From contig NZ_CP154858.1 in assembly GCF_041153465.1 (NCBI RefSeq), positions 2,356,001 through 2,420,000 of the forward strand: a DNA stretch of 64,000 bases, in the 5' to 3' direction. The notes under the pieces were generated by a model. The model worked only from the letters and a program-made list of their open reading frames with translations, ran no database searches and was not told where the DNA came from. Source of the DNA: Thermohahella caldifontis. GTDB taxonomy: Bacteria; Pseudomonadota; Gammaproteobacteria; Pseudomonadales; Oleiphilaceae. The position numbers were made by a program, and so were the translations under genes. Shown here piece after piece: positions 33,437-43,068 of the stretch (the stretch's first letter is position 1; each line of letters starts with the position of its first letter).

Positions 33437-34640
33437 AACCACCTCCCGTCGCGGCCAGCCCGCCCTGACCCTCGCTGCGGCGCTGCTGGTCATGCTGGGC
33501 CCGTTCAGCATTGATGCCTACCTGCCCGCCTTTCCCGCCATCGAGCAGCACTATGGGGTCAGCCGGGCCCTGCTCAGCCAGTCTCTGGCCGGCTATCTGT
33601 TTGCTTACGCGGGCGGCATGCTGATCTGGGGGCCGGTAGCGGACCATTACGGTCGCAAGGCCACGGTCATCACCAGCCTCATTCTTTTTGCACTGGCCTC
33701 GCTGCTCTGTGCACTGGCCCCGGGCTTTACGCTGTTCCTCACCGGCCGCGTGCTGCAGGGGCTGGCGGCTAGCGGCAGCACGGTCGGCAGCCGGGCAATG
33801 ATCCGCGATGCCCACTCCGCGACCGGGGCCCAACGGGCCATGTCCCAGGTGATGATGGTGTTTACCCTGGCGCCGGTCATGGCTCCGCTGGCAGGCGGCT
33901 GGCTGGTGGCCCATCTGGGCTGGGCCAGCATCTTTGTGGCGCTGGTGGTCTACAGCCTGCTGCTGGCGGCCGGCCTGGCCCGCTGGCTTCCGGAAACCCT
34001 GCCCCGTCATGCCCGCCAGTCCCTGGCCTTCGGCAAGGTCTTCGCCACCTATCGGGGAGCCCTGATGCTGCGCCCCTTCCGGTTGCTGCTGGTGACAGGT
34101 ACCTGCACCTTTGCGGCCTTTTTCCTCTACATCGCCGGTGCACCGACAGTCATCTTCGACATCCTGGGCCTTGCGGAAACCGATTTCCTCTGGCAATTCG
34201 GGCCCATGGTGTCCGGCATGTTCCTGGGCTCCCTGGTTTCCCAGCGCGTGGCCAGCCGTTACGGCCCCGTCATGGCCGTCCATCTGGCCCTGGGCATCAG
34301 TGCGGTGGCCATCCTGTTCAATCTGGTCCAGAGCCTGTTGTGGCCGCCCACCCTGCCCACGGTCATCGGCCCGCTGGTACTCATGGCCTTTGCCATCGCG
34401 CTGCTGCTGCCCGGCATCACGGTGCAGCTGCTGGACTGCCTGCCGCACCACCGGGGCGCAGCGGCTGCCGTGCAGGGATTCAGCCAGATGGGTGCCAATG
34501 CTCTGAGTGCCAGTCTCCTGTTGCCCGCGCTCGGTGCTCATCTCACTCATTTTGCGCTGGCCCAGATCGGGCTCTTGAGTCTCGCCCTGACGTGCTGGGT
34601 TATGCACAGGAAATTGTCAAACTCTGTCAGCCCCGCATGA
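33429..34640 (+). CDS. Bcr/CflA-type MFS drug transporter
   Basis: A GTG at 33429, overlapping the CDF stop by eight bases, gives 403 residues. It is a 12-helix MFS protein. IDAYLPAFPAIEQHYGVS after the first helix and WGPVADHYGRKATVITSL (loop 2-3 motif A) are typical of the DHA1/Bcr group, which exports drugs such as bicyclomycin or sulfonamides, and some sulfur compounds. Overlap with the CDF gene suggests cotranscription; the link in function is unclear. The start is inferred from frame and family length, and the translation upstream of it looks out of frame. Confidence 0.88.
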   Translation: MTETTSRRGQPALTLAAALLVMLGPFSIDAYLPAFPAIEQHYGVSRALLSQSLAGYLFAYAGGMLIWGPVADHYGRKATVITSLILFALASLLCALAPGFTLFLTGRVLQGLAASGSTVGSRAMIRDAHSATGAQRAMSQVMMVFTLAPVMAPLAGGWLVAHLGWASIFVALVVYSLLLAAGLARWLPETLPRHARQSLAFGKVFATYRGALMLRPFRLLLVTGTCTFAAFFLYIAGAPTVIFDILGLAETDFLWQFGPMVSGMFLGSLVSQRVASRYGPVMAVHLALGISAVAILFNLVQSLLWPPTLPTVIGPLVLMAFAIALLLPGITVQLLDCLPHHRGAAAAVQGFSQMGANALSASLLLPALGAHLTHFALAQIGLLSLALTCWVMHRKLSNSVSPA

Positions 34641-34728
34641 AGGCCGTCACAGTCTGACGCACGCATTTGGTGCTTTTCCGTCCAGCGTCTATGCTTTCCG
34701 AATAAGAAAGAGGACGGATCGGTACACC

Positions 34729-35778
34729 ATGTGGCAACGCTTTAAGGACGATTTCAGACTTTCCGTGATGATGCTGCTCGGCGCCTGCGCCGTGTTCGGT
34801 ATCACCCCCTTTGCCATCCTGCGCTTCTACCAGCACAACACGGCCGCCGGCATGGCGGACATCACCGTGCTGACGCTGATCATCCTCACCAACATCTACG
34901 CCTGGCGAACCGGGGATACTCGGCGGGCCGGCCCGGCCCTGGCCCTGTTCACCTGTACGGGCGCCGTGGTGGTATCCGCGATTCTCGGGGATTTTGGTGT
35001 GTTCTGGATGTTCCCGGCCCTGCTGGTCAGCTTTTTCCTGGCCCGGCCGACCCATGCTGTCGCCATCAATGCAACCGCCCTGATGGTACTGGCCCTGTAC
35101 GGCAAACCCTTCCCCACACTCCAGCACCTGTACTCGTTCATGGCCACGGCCATCATCGTCAGCGTCTGTTCGTGGATCTTTGCCATCCGCCACGAAAGCC
35201 AGCGCCAGATGCTCGAGGAACTGGCCAGCCGGGATGCCCTGACCGGCGCTCACAACCGCCGCTCAATGGAAGAGGCGCTGAGACTGGCCACGGAATCCTT
35301 CGCCCGGGTAGGCACCCCGCAGGCACTGGTGATGATCGACCTGGATCACTTCAAGCAGATCAACGATACCTGGGGCCATGCAGAGGGGGATGCGGTGCTG
35401 GTGGAGTGTGCCCGGCTGCTCCGTGATCATACCCGCGCCTCGGATCTGCTTTTCCGCTTCGGGGGTGAGGAATTCGTACTGCTCATGCCCGGCATCAGCC
35501 CTGCCGGCGTGCGTTCGGTGGTCACCACACTGCACCGGGTCATCAGTGAAAACCTGACCTCACCAGGTGGCCCGGTAACAGCCTCCTTTGGTGTGGCCAT
35601 GCTTTTGCCGGGGGAGAGCTGGCAGGCGTGGCTGTCCCGGGCCGACGAGGCCCTCTACCAGGCCAAGGAAAGCGGCCGCAACTGCATCGTCATCGACGAG
35701 CCGGAAATCGACTTTCGTTCCCTCAAGGGCAGTCATGCCACCACGTCCGGTCAGTCCGGCAAGGCCGAGGCATCCTGA
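34729..35778 (+). CDS. Membrane-bound diguanylate cyclase
   Basis: A 349-residue protein with about five or six N-terminal membrane helices (residues 12-150), of no sensor family I can name, and a C-terminal GGDEF domain (about 165-325). The loop is GGEEF, and RASD five residues before it is an intact RxxD I-site, so it should be active and product-inhibited. It makes cyclic di-GMP at the inner membrane. It is the second GGDEF protein in the window after the DgcZ-like one. Its last 28 bases overlap the convergent mdlB-like gene. Confidence 0.9.
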   Translation: MWQRFKDDFRLSVMMLLGACAVFGITPFAILRFYQHNTAAGMADITVLTLIILTNIYAWRTGDTRRAGPALALFTCTGAVVVSAILGDFGVFWMFPALLVSFFLARPTHAVAINATALMVLALYGKPFPTLQHLYSFMATAIIVSVCSWIFAIRHESQRQMLEELASRDALTGAHNRRSMEEALRLATESFARVGTPQALVMIDLDHFKQINDTWGHAEGDAVLVECARLLRDHTRASDLLFRFGGEEFVLLMPGISPAGVRSVVTTLHRVISENLTSPGGPVTASFGVAMLLPGESWQAWLSRADEALYQAKESGRNCIVIDEPEIDFRSLKGSHATTSGQSGKAEAS

Positions 35779-37502
35779 CTGAGCCGCTGCAACTGCTCCA
35801 GACGGGCATAGAGACCGCCCTGCCGGAGCAGGACGTCATGCGTTCCCCTTTCCGCAATGCGGCCATGGTGCATGACCACAATCTGGTCCGCTGCCCGGAT
35901 GGTGGAGAGCCGGTGGGCAATGATGATCAGGGTGGATTCTCCCCGCAGCGCCTCGATGGCACGCTGCACCGCCGCTTCCGTGGCGCTGTCCACCGTGGCC
36001 GTGGCCTCGTCCAGTATCAGCAGATCCGGCCGCCGCAGCAGCGCACGGGCCAGAGCCAGCAGGTGCCGCTCCCCGTTTGACAGCGCATGTCCACGGGCAC
36101 CGATTTCCGTATCCAGCCCCCGCGGCAGCCGGTTCAGCAGGCTGCCCAGCCCGGCCTGCTCACAGGCGAGCACCAGCGCAGGACCGGGCCAGTCATCCCC
36201 CAGACTCAGGTTCTCCCTCAGGCTGGCATTGAACAGGAAGGGTTCCTGCTCCACCATCATGACGCGCCGGCGCAGCCGGGCTTCGGGAATGTCCGCCAGC
36301 GGCTGCCCGCCCAGGCAGATCACTCCGGAGTCCGGCAGATAGAACCGCATGAGCAACTGGGCCAGCGTGGACTTGCCACTGCCGGTACGACCGACGATGC
36401 CGGTCATGGAGCCGGGCGGACAATGGAGGTCCACGCCCTGCAGCACGGGTTCCCCGGACTGGTAGCCGAACCGGACATTCTCCATCCGGACCTCGTGCAG
36501 CGGCACATCCGGCAAATCCGTATCCGAAGGCCGGCGCTCTCGCGGACGGTCGATGAGTTCGAATACCCGACCACCGGCCACCATGGCCTGCTGAAACACG
36601 TTCAGGCGCTGGGTGATCTCGATCAGGGGCTCCACCACCCGTCCCAGGTAGTTGATGAAGGCATACAGCACACCCACTTCTACCACCCCGCCAAGGCTCT
36701 GCCAGCCAAAGGTCGCCAGCACCCCCACCAGGATCAGGGCACTGATGAGATCCATCAGCGCACGCAGCAGCAGGGCATCAATGCGCACATTCTTCATGCG
36801 CGTGCGGTAATAGCGTTCGTTCAGTTCGGCAAAGCGGCGGATGAAATCGGACGTGCGGCCACTCTGCTGGATGACGGTCATCCCTTCCAGGGACTCATGA
36901 ATCTGGCCATTGAGCTCCGCCAGGCGCTGACGCAGGCCTGTCACCACCGGTGCCGCCAGTTTCTGATAGGTCCACATGGCCGCAAACACCAGCGGCACCA
37001 GCAGGCTGGCCACGGCCATGAGGCGCAGGTCGAGCCAGGCCATCATGACCAGCACGCCCAGCACCAGCAGACCGTTGCTGATGACAGTGGACAGCACATG
37101 CACGAACAGTTCCTTGATGGCTTCGGTATCCTGAGTGACCCGTGCCACCAGATGTCCGGTGGACGAGCGGTCAAAGAAGGCCACCGGTTGACGCATCAGG
37201 GCCCCGAAGGCCTCCACACGTACGCCTTCCACCACCTTGAGGGCAAGCAGGTTGAACACCACCCCTTCCCGGTAGCGCAACAGGGCACCCAGCCCCAGTG
37301 CCAGCAGATACCCCGTCAGCAGCATACCCACCCCCGGTGCCCAGTGGACACCGGCGGTCAGGTACTCATCCACATAGTGCTTGATGAGGTAAGGGCCGGC
37401 CACCTCCGCGGCCGTGGCACCCAGCAGGGCCAGCATGCCCAGCACCCAGAGGCGGCGGCGCGAGAGACTGCGGCGCAACAGACGAGCCAGTACCGGATTC
37501 AT
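35751..37502 (-). CDS. mdlB: ABC transporter, fused permease-ATPase, MdlB-like
   Basis: A 583-residue half-transporter with six membrane helices (about 15-300) and an ATPase domain (about 330-570). Walker A is GRTGSGKS, the signature ALSNGERHLLALARALL is slightly altered (LSNGE instead of LSGGQ), and Walker B is LLILDEATA. The N-terminal GATAAEVAGPYLIKHYVDEYL and GVLYAFINYLGRVVEPL closely follow E. coli MdlB. The ATG overlaps the MdlA-like gene by four bases, so the two form a heterodimeric exporter. Its substrate is unknown. Confidence 0.9.
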   Translation of the reverse strand: MNPVLARLLRRSLSRRRLWVLGMLALLGATAAEVAGPYLIKHYVDEYLTAGVHWAPGVGMLLTGYLLALGLGALLRYREGVVFNLLALKVVEGVRVEAFGALMRQPVAFFDRSSTGHLVARVTQDTEAIKELFVHVLSTVISNGLLVLGVLVMMAWLDLRLMAVASLLVPLVFAAMWTYQKLAAPVVTGLRQRLAELNGQIHESLEGMTVIQQSGRTSDFIRRFAELNERYYRTRMKNVRIDALLLRALMDLISALILVGVLATFGWQSLGGVVEVGVLYAFINYLGRVVEPLIEITQRLNVFQQAMVAGGRVFELIDRPRERRPSDTDLPDVPLHEVRMENVRFGYQSGEPVLQGVDLHCPPGSMTGIVGRTGSGKSTLAQLLMRFYLPDSGVICLGGQPLADIPEARLRRRVMMVEQEPFLFNASLRENLSLGDDWPGPALVLACEQAGLGSLLNRLPRGLDTEIGARGHALSNGERHLLALARALLRRPDLLILDEATATVDSATEAAVQRAIEALRGESTLIIIAHRLSTIRAADQIVVMHHGRIAERGTHDVLLRQGGLYARLEQLQRLSQDASALPD

Positions 37503-39235
37503 GGCTTATCCTCCAGTCTGGCTTCCAGTTGCTGCAGGGCATGCACCCCCGCATACCATCCACCGGCAGCCACCAGCGCTGCATGGCTGCCCCGCTCCAG
37601 TACCTGCCCGCGGTCGAGCACGAGAATTTCATCCGCATGGCGCAGGGCCGAGAGCCGGTGGGACACGATCAGGGTCGTGAGGCCACGGCGCGCCCGGAGC
37701 CCCCGTAGAATCTGGTGTTCCGTCGCCGCATCCACCGCCGACAGGGTGTCATCCAGCACCAGGATCCGTGCCGGTGCCAGCAGGGCCCGGGCCAGGGCAA
37801 TCCGCTGCTTCTGACCGCCGGAGAGGGTCACGCCCCGTTCGCCCACCGGCGTATCGTAGCCTTGGGGAAAGGCGAGAATGTCGTCGTGAATGGCAGCCAG
37901 CCGGGCGGCCGCTTCCACGTCGGCCTGACTGGCGTCCGGCGCGGCCAGCATCAGATTTTCCCGGACCGTCGCCGAAAACAGAAAAGGCTCCTGAGGCACC
38001 CAGGCAAAGGCAGCGCGCAGGGCCTCCAGGGTGTACCGGTCAATGGGAATGCCGCCCCAGCGGATATCTGCACCGGGGGCTTCCTCCAGACGCATCAGCA
38101 GTCTCAGCAGGGTACTCTTGCCGGCACCGGTGGGGCCGGTCAGACCCAGCACACCGCCTTCGCGCAGGGTCACATGGATATCCTCCAGCACGGTCATGTC
38201 TCCCAGCCGGTATTCCGGGATGTCTGCCTGAAGGTCCGCTTTTGTCAGCGCCGTCACGGTTCCCGTATCGGCGATGGCCGGTTCGATGGCCAGCACCTGC
38301 TGAATCCGCGCCCAGGCCGCCCGCCCGCGCTGGGCAATGCTGAGCATCCAGCCAAAGGCAAAGGCGGGCCAGATCAGAAACCCCAGGTACATGGTGAAAC
38401 TGGTGAGCTGACCGAGCGTGAAGGTACCCTCCACCACCTTCCAGCCACCGTAACCCACAGCCAGCAGGAAGGACAGCCCGACCACGACCACAATCAGCGG
38501 GGTATAGAGAGTTTCGTAGCGGGCCGCTTCCAGGCTTGCCCGGGTACTTTCACGCGCCAGCCCCGCAAAGGCTTCCGCCACCTGTGCCTCCCGGCCCAGA
38601 CCCCGGACGGTGCGCAGTCCGCTCAGGGTTTCCTGGGTCAGGTCGGTCAGGTCACTGTACCGGGCCTGACCTACACCGAATGCCCGGTGCAGGCGCTCTC
38701 CGATCCAGTACATGATGATGCCGGCCACCGGCCAGGGAATCAGGGCGACCAGCGTCAGGTCCCAGCTCAGGGTGGTGGTCATGACCGCCAGCACAATAAT
38801 GCCTGTGAGCAGCCCGTCGAAAGCGGCCAGCACGCCTTCTCCGGCCGTCATCTGCATGGCGTCCACGTCGCTGGTGGCCCGGGTCATCAGGTCCCCGATG
38901 CGCTGGTCCCTGAAATTGGCGGGGGACAGGCGCGTCCAGTGGCGGTAGAGCTGGTTGCGCAGATCCCGGGCCAGCCGGTGCGAGGCACCAAACAGGTACA
39001 CACGCCAGAGTATGCGCAGGACATAGACCACCAGTGCAATGCCGGTGAGCAGGGCCAGGCGCTCGAAGAGCTGTTCCGGGGTCAGCGTCCCGGCCACGAT
39101 GGCATCCACCAGCTGGCCGGTGATGCGCGGCGGGATCATGAGCAGGCCCGCCACACACAGCAGGCAGAAGGAGGCAATCAGGTAGGCGCGGGCGTTGGCA
39201 CGGAAAAAACCGCGCAGTTGCCAGAACACGCCCAT
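37499..39235 (-). CDS. mdlA: ABC transporter, fused permease-ATPase, MdlA-like
   Basis: A 578-residue half-transporter. Six helices (about 15-300) include RITGQLVDAIV and LGQLTSFTMYLGFLIWPAFAFGWMLSIAQRG, which parallel E. coli MdlA. The ATPase domain (about 330-570) has GPTGAGKS, the canonical signature LSGGQKQRIALARALL and Walker B ILVLDDTLSAVD, where Asp replaces the catalytic Glu seen in MdlB. That asymmetry is known in heterodimeric exporters with one degenerate site. GAGGTAG precedes the start, and a universal stress protein gene lies 4 bases upstream, so all four minus-strand genes from SulP to MdlB may be one transcript. Confidence 0.9.
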   Translation of the reverse strand: MGVFWQLRGFFRANARAYLIASFCLLCVAGLLMIPPRITGQLVDAIVAGTLTPEQLFERLALLTGIALVVYVLRILWRVYLFGASHRLARDLRNQLYRHWTRLSPANFRDQRIGDLMTRATSDVDAMQMTAGEGVLAAFDGLLTGIIVLAVMTTTLSWDLTLVALIPWPVAGIIMYWIGERLHRAFGVGQARYSDLTDLTQETLSGLRTVRGLGREAQVAEAFAGLARESTRASLEAARYETLYTPLIVVVVGLSFLLAVGYGGWKVVEGTFTLGQLTSFTMYLGFLIWPAFAFGWMLSIAQRGRAAWARIQQVLAIEPAIADTGTVTALTKADLQADIPEYRLGDMTVLEDIHVTLREGGVLGLTGPTGAGKSTLLRLLMRLEEAPGADIRWGGIPIDRYTLEALRAAFAWVPQEPFLFSATVRENLMLAAPDASQADVEAAARLAAIHDDILAFPQGYDTPVGERGVTLSGGQKQRIALARALLAPARILVLDDTLSAVDAATEHQILRGLRARRGLTTLIVSHRLSALRHADEILVLDRGQVLERGSHAALVAAGGWYAGVHALQQLEARLEDKP

Positions 39236-39239
39236 CGCG

Positions 39240-40088
39240 CTACCTCAGGATCAGCAGGGGAGCGCGTGAGGTCATGAGCATACGGGTGGTATGGCTGCCC
39301 ACCAGCCACTGACGGATGCGCGAATGGCCGTACGCGCCCATGACCATGAGATCGGGCGTATGCGCCAGTTGCCAGGTGATGAGTGCATCTTCCACATCGC
39401 CGCCGAGCAATTCGCCGCGTGCGTAAATCCCGCCCTCCTGCAGACGATCCACCGCGCGCTCCAGCCGGGCCATGCGGGCATCCGAGTCCTCTCCCACCAT
39501 GACCACGGTCGCACTGAGTCCTCTTGCCCAGCCGTGATCGGCCAGCCGTTCAATCAGTGCGTCGCCCTGCTCGCTGCCGTCATAGGCCACCATGATGCGC
39601 TCGGGTGTCCGGAACGGCCCGGTCATCATCAGAATGGGCACATGCAGCCCGCGCACCACGGTTTCCACATGAGAACCGAGTGCCACGGGGGCCGCAGCAT
39701 GATCCTCGCCCCGGCGCCCCAGAATGACCAGCGCCGTCTGATCCGCCTGCTCCTGCAGGGCCTCAAGCAGGGACGCATGACGCTGAAGCAGCGTCACCCC
39801 GGTCACACCCCGGCTGTTAAGGTGCGCCTCGGCCGCCTTGAGCATCGCCTTGCCATGCTGCAGCTCCAGACGCTGGCGCTGTTCCTCCAGGGCCGTCAAC
39901 TCGTCCAGCAGGTGCTCCTGACTGCCCAGCCCGATGGCACCGGACAGGTCCGCACGCGCCGGCGTTACCCCCTTCTCCAGCGCATGCAGCACCACCACCG
40001 GTGCCTCAAGGCGCTGGTGTGCCCAGGCCGCCGCTTCACAGACCGGTTGAGCCAGATCCGAACCATCTATACAGGCCACAATATGCAT
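39240..40088 (-). CDS. Tandem universal stress protein (two UspA domains)
   Basis: A 282-residue protein of two Usp domains (about 1-145 and 150-282). Each carries the ATP-binding pattern G-x2-G-x9-GS: GRRGEDHAAAPVALGS in the first and GAYGHSRIRQWLVGS in the second. Tandem Usp proteins bind nucleotides and respond to stress, often next to transporters. It sits between the SulP gene (9 bases upstream) and MdlA (4 bases downstream) on the same strand and may regulate one of them. GAGGAG precedes the start. Confidence 0.92.
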   Translation of the reverse strand: MHIVACIDGSDLAQPVCEAAAWAHQRLEAPVVVLHALEKGVTPARADLSGAIGLGSQEHLLDELTALEEQRQRLELQHGKAMLKAAEAHLNSRGVTGVTLLQRHASLLEALQEQADQTALVILGRRGEDHAAAPVALGSHVETVVRGLHVPILMMTGPFRTPERIMVAYDGSEQGDALIERLADHGWARGLSATVVMVGEDSDARMARLERAVDRLQEGGIYARGELLGGDVEDALITWQLAHTPDLMVMGAYGHSRIRQWLVGSHTTRMLMTSRAPLLILR

Positions 40089-40097
40089 GGCAGCTCC

Positions 40098-41582
40098 TCA
40101 ATGTCCGCCGAGCAGATCCGCCTGCCCGGGCTTGTCATGTACGCCAAAGCGGTCCACCAGGGTCGCGCTCGCCTCGTTCAGTCCCACGGTGGTCACCGCC
40201 GTACCCTCGCGCCGGAACTTGATGACCACCTTGTCCAGTGCGGCCACGGCCGTGATATCCCAGAAGTGGGCACGGGAAAGGTCGATTGTGACATGCTCCA
40301 GTGCCTCTTTGAAGTCGAAGGCGGAAATGAAATCCTCGGCGGAGGCAAAGAACACCTGGCCGCGGACGATATAGGTCCGGGCGTCGCCACCGGCTTCTGC
40401 CTCCGAGTCCACCCGCATGTAACGGCCGATCCGGTGAGCAAAGAACAGGGCCGAAAGCAGCACCCCGACGCCCACGCCCAGCGCCAGATTGTGGGTAAAG
40501 ACCACCACCAGCACCGTCGCCACCATGACGATGGAGCTGGAAGGCGGCAGCTTGCGCATGTCGCGCAGGGACGTCCAGGAGAAGGTACCGATGGAGACCA
40601 TGATCATGACCGCCACCAGTGCCGCCATGGGGATGCGGCGGATCCACTCGTCCATGAACACCACCATGATGATGAGCAGCACGCCCGCCATGAAGGTGGA
40701 CAGACGCCCGCGGCCACCGGATTTCACGTTGATCACCGACTGGCCGATCATGGCACAGCCCGCCATGCCGCCCATGAGGCCGGACACGATGTTGGCCAGG
40801 CCCTGACCGCTGCACTCCCGGTTGCGGTCGGACGTGGTGTCCGTCAGATCATCCACAATGGTCGCTGTCATCAGGGATTCCAGCAGGCCCACCGCTGCCA
40901 GGCCCAGTGAATAGGGCAGGATGATGGCGAGGGTGTCCAGATTGAGCGGCACCTCCGGCCAGAGGAAGACAGGCAGGGCATCGGGCAGCTCGCCCATGTC
41001 ACCCACCGTGCGCACCTCCAGCCCCAATGCCAGGCTGACTGCAGTCAGGATGAGGATGCACACCAGCGGTGACGGCACCCACTGCCCCACCCGGGGGAGC
41101 AGCGGAAACAGGTAGATGATGGCCAGTCCGGCCAGCGTCAGCGCATAGACATGCCAGGTCACGCCGGTCAGTTCCGGCAACTGGGCCAGGAAGATCAGAA
41201 TTGCCAGCGCATTGACAAAGCCCGTCACCACCGAACGGGACACAAAGCGCATCAGGGAACCGAGCCGCAGCACGCCGGCCAGAATCTGGATCACGCCCGT
41301 CAGCACTGTGGCAGCAAGCAGATACTGCAGGCCATGTTCCTTCACCAGCGTGACCATGAGCAGGGCCATGGCACCGGTGGCCGCAGAAATCATGGCAGGC
41401 CGGCCTCCGGCAAAGGCGGTCACCACGGCAATGCAGAACGAGGCGTAGAGCCCGACCTTGGGGTCCACCCCCGCAATGATGGAAAAGGCGATGGCTTCCG
41501 GAATCAGGGCCAGGGCCACGACCAGACCGGCCAGGATATCGGCACGGCTGTTGCCGAACCATTGTTGCATGTAACTGGGCAT
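40098..41582 (-). CDS. SulP-family anion transporter with STAS domain
   Basis: A 494-residue protein with about 10-12 membrane helices up to residue 380, then a STAS domain (about 395-485). SulP hallmarks are the N-terminal ADILAGLVVALALIPEAIAFSIIAGVDPKVGLYASF and the later GLMGGMAGCAMIGQSVINVKSGGRGRLSTF. Members carry sulfate, bicarbonate or other oxyanions, mostly coupled to Na+ or H+. Bacterial relatives of this length with a Usp gene behind them are commonly sulfate or bicarbonate permeases. The exact anion is not determined by what is visible. The ribosome binding site is weak. Confidence 0.88.
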   Translation of the reverse strand: MPSYMQQWFGNSRADILAGLVVALALIPEAIAFSIIAGVDPKVGLYASFCIAVVTAFAGGRPAMISAATGAMALLMVTLVKEHGLQYLLAATVLTGVIQILAGVLRLGSLMRFVSRSVVTGFVNALAILIFLAQLPELTGVTWHVYALTLAGLAIIYLFPLLPRVGQWVPSPLVCILILTAVSLALGLEVRTVGDMGELPDALPVFLWPEVPLNLDTLAIILPYSLGLAAVGLLESLMTATIVDDLTDTTSDRNRECSGQGLANIVSGLMGGMAGCAMIGQSVINVKSGGRGRLSTFMAGVLLIIMVVFMDEWIRRIPMAALVAVMIMVSIGTFSWTSLRDMRKLPPSSSIVMVATVLVVVFTHNLALGVGVGVLLSALFFAHRIGRYMRVDSEAEAGGDARTYIVRGQVFFASAEDFISAFDFKEALEHVTIDLSRAHFWDITAVAALDKVVIKFRREGTAVTTVGLNEASATLVDRFGVHDKPGQADLLGGH

Positions 41583-41763
41583 TGAAAATCTCTTGGACAG
41601 GTTGAAACCAGGATGCCCCGCAGGGCAAGGCGGGAGGTGTTCATGGGCGTGTTGTTATTGGCATGGCTTCGGCCCCCCGGGGCCGAAGGGCGCACATCAT
41701 ACCAGAAAGTGCGCGAGGGCGTAAATTCCGGGTCAGCTCCGAAAGGGGGTCACCCCCCTGCTG
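41583..41763. other. Intergenic region upstream of sulP and the triplicated locus
   Basis: No gene is seen. It contains a GC-rich inverted repeat, CTTCGGCCCC (41667-41676) and GGGGCCGAAG (41679-41688), with a two-base loop, lying in the sulP 5' region on the minus strand. It lacks a T-tract and its role is unclear. Confidence 0.4.
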
Positions 41764-41877
41764 TTGATCCCGCACTCGCTTTCCTGCCGGGGCTGACAGT
41801 CAAGCTCCCGGGTATTCCAGTCCGACAGACCGTTCCGGTATACTCCGTATCAGGATGATCAGACCGGACAGGATGCC
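41764..41877 (+). repeat. 114-bp direct repeat, copy 1 (promoter region of triplicated gene)
   Basis: From TTGATCCCGC to the base before the ATG, this 114-bp segment recurs at 42955-43068 and 44082-44195 with only a few substitutions. TATACT at 41839-41844 is a likely -10 box and ACAGGATGCC provides the ribosome binding site, so each copy probably brings its own promoter. Confidence 0.9.
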
Positions 41878-42878
41878 ATGACACCCCCCAGGGACACAGC
41901 CAGCGACCCTCTGGCCAGGGATCACAAAGCCTATCTGCAAACAGCCCGCCAGTGGCTAAACCGCTACTTCAGGTGGGTCACCATCGGGAGTTTTCCCCTG
42001 GCCCTGCTGGTACTGATTCTCATACGCGAACCTGGCCCACGCGTGGAGCTGGCTCTCACCTTGATATCCCTGTTCATGTTCGGCATGTTTGCCAAAGGCG
42101 CCCGGGTGTGCTGGATGATCCTGAGTACCGGGCCCAGGGATCACCCTGCGCGGGCATGGGCAGGCCCGAGCTTCGTGATGTGTCTGGTCGTGAGCCTGTT
42201 CACATCCCTCCTGGCAGCCCGTTTCGTCTATCTGACCCTCACCACTCCCTTTCAGTGGCGGGCGGATGTGATTGTCGAGCATGATGCCCGCTACGATGTG
42301 GCGGCTGAGCTCATCAGCCTCTATGGCCCCGAAGTGGTAGAGGTCATCCCGGAATCTGATGGTCGCACGAGAAAACGGACCCGCCTCCGGCTGGGCGAAA
42401 CCACACCGAGGTCCGGCATGCTCAGTGTGATGTTAATTGGTAAACGGGGAAGCAATGAGTTTCTTGAAAAACTGGGCGCCCTGAAAGGGCGTGACGATTA
42501 CCCCTCCCAGGCCATCATCGAGCGGGAAGGTGTTTACAGGGAAGCGGCAGGGCAGTGTGTTTTTCCCTGCACAAACCTCTGCCCAGAGATTATCAGGATT
42601 ACCTGACGCGTGAACTGGGGGTTCAGTTCGGTACGTTCGAGGGGCAGCCGGTGGTGTTCGGAAAGGGCTGGATTTCCTGGGAGGGTGATAAAAAGGAAGG
42701 AAACCGTTGCTACAGTACATTCGATCAGTATGGTAGCGTAGCCTATGCAGTTTTTGCTGCACTATCCTATCCCTACCTGTACTTCCGGAACGATCTGTAT
42801 CGCCTCAGCTCCAAGGCCCGGCGTCATTATTATTTCAGCTGGTCAAACCTGCTGGACAGCTGGGACCGCATTATCTGA
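41878..42878 (+). pseudogene. Triplicated membrane protein, copy 1 (frameshifted)
   Basis: First of three tandem paralogues. The first 229 residues are like copies 2 and 3, with three membrane helices in the N-terminal 125 residues. At 42565-42567 the run TTTTT-CCC has three C where the others have four; the missing base throws the frame and adds about 13 unrelated residues before a stop at 42606. The rest continues in the other frame to 42878 and still matches copy 3 (GWISWEGDKKEGNRCYSTFDQYGSVAYAVFAALSYPYLY region). Repairing the base gives about 333 residues. It may be a decaying immunity gene or a slippage site. Its N-terminal 120 residues are the most diverged of the three. Confidence 0.85.
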
Positions 42879-42954
42879 AAACCTGACCAGACGGAATCGC
42901 CGCTCCCGGCCGGGCACGCTTGCCGGCCCCAGCGGGGCCACTCCGCCCATGCCC

Positions 42955-43068
42955 TTGATCCCGCACTCGCTTTCCTGCCGGGGCTGACAGCCAAGCTCCC
43001 GGGTATTCCAGTCCGACAGACCGTTCCGGTATACTCCGTATCAGGATGATCAGACCGGACAGGATGCC
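42955..43068 (+). repeat. 114-bp direct repeat, copy 2
   Basis: Same segment as 41764-41877, ending at the base before the copy 2 ATG. One difference from copy 1 is GCCAAGC in place of GTCAAGC. It is preceded by a 76-bp GC-rich spacer that the other copies lack. Confidence 0.9.

Noticed and set aside
35628..40910. Plus-strand open frames of 500-575 codons opposite the MdlAB, Usp and SulP genes
   Set aside because: Low-complexity His/Gln-rich antisense translations of clearly recognised genes.
41667..41688. GC-rich hairpin upstream of sulP as terminator
   Set aside because: No T-tract, a two-base loop, and no gene ends into it; listed only as part of the intergenic region.
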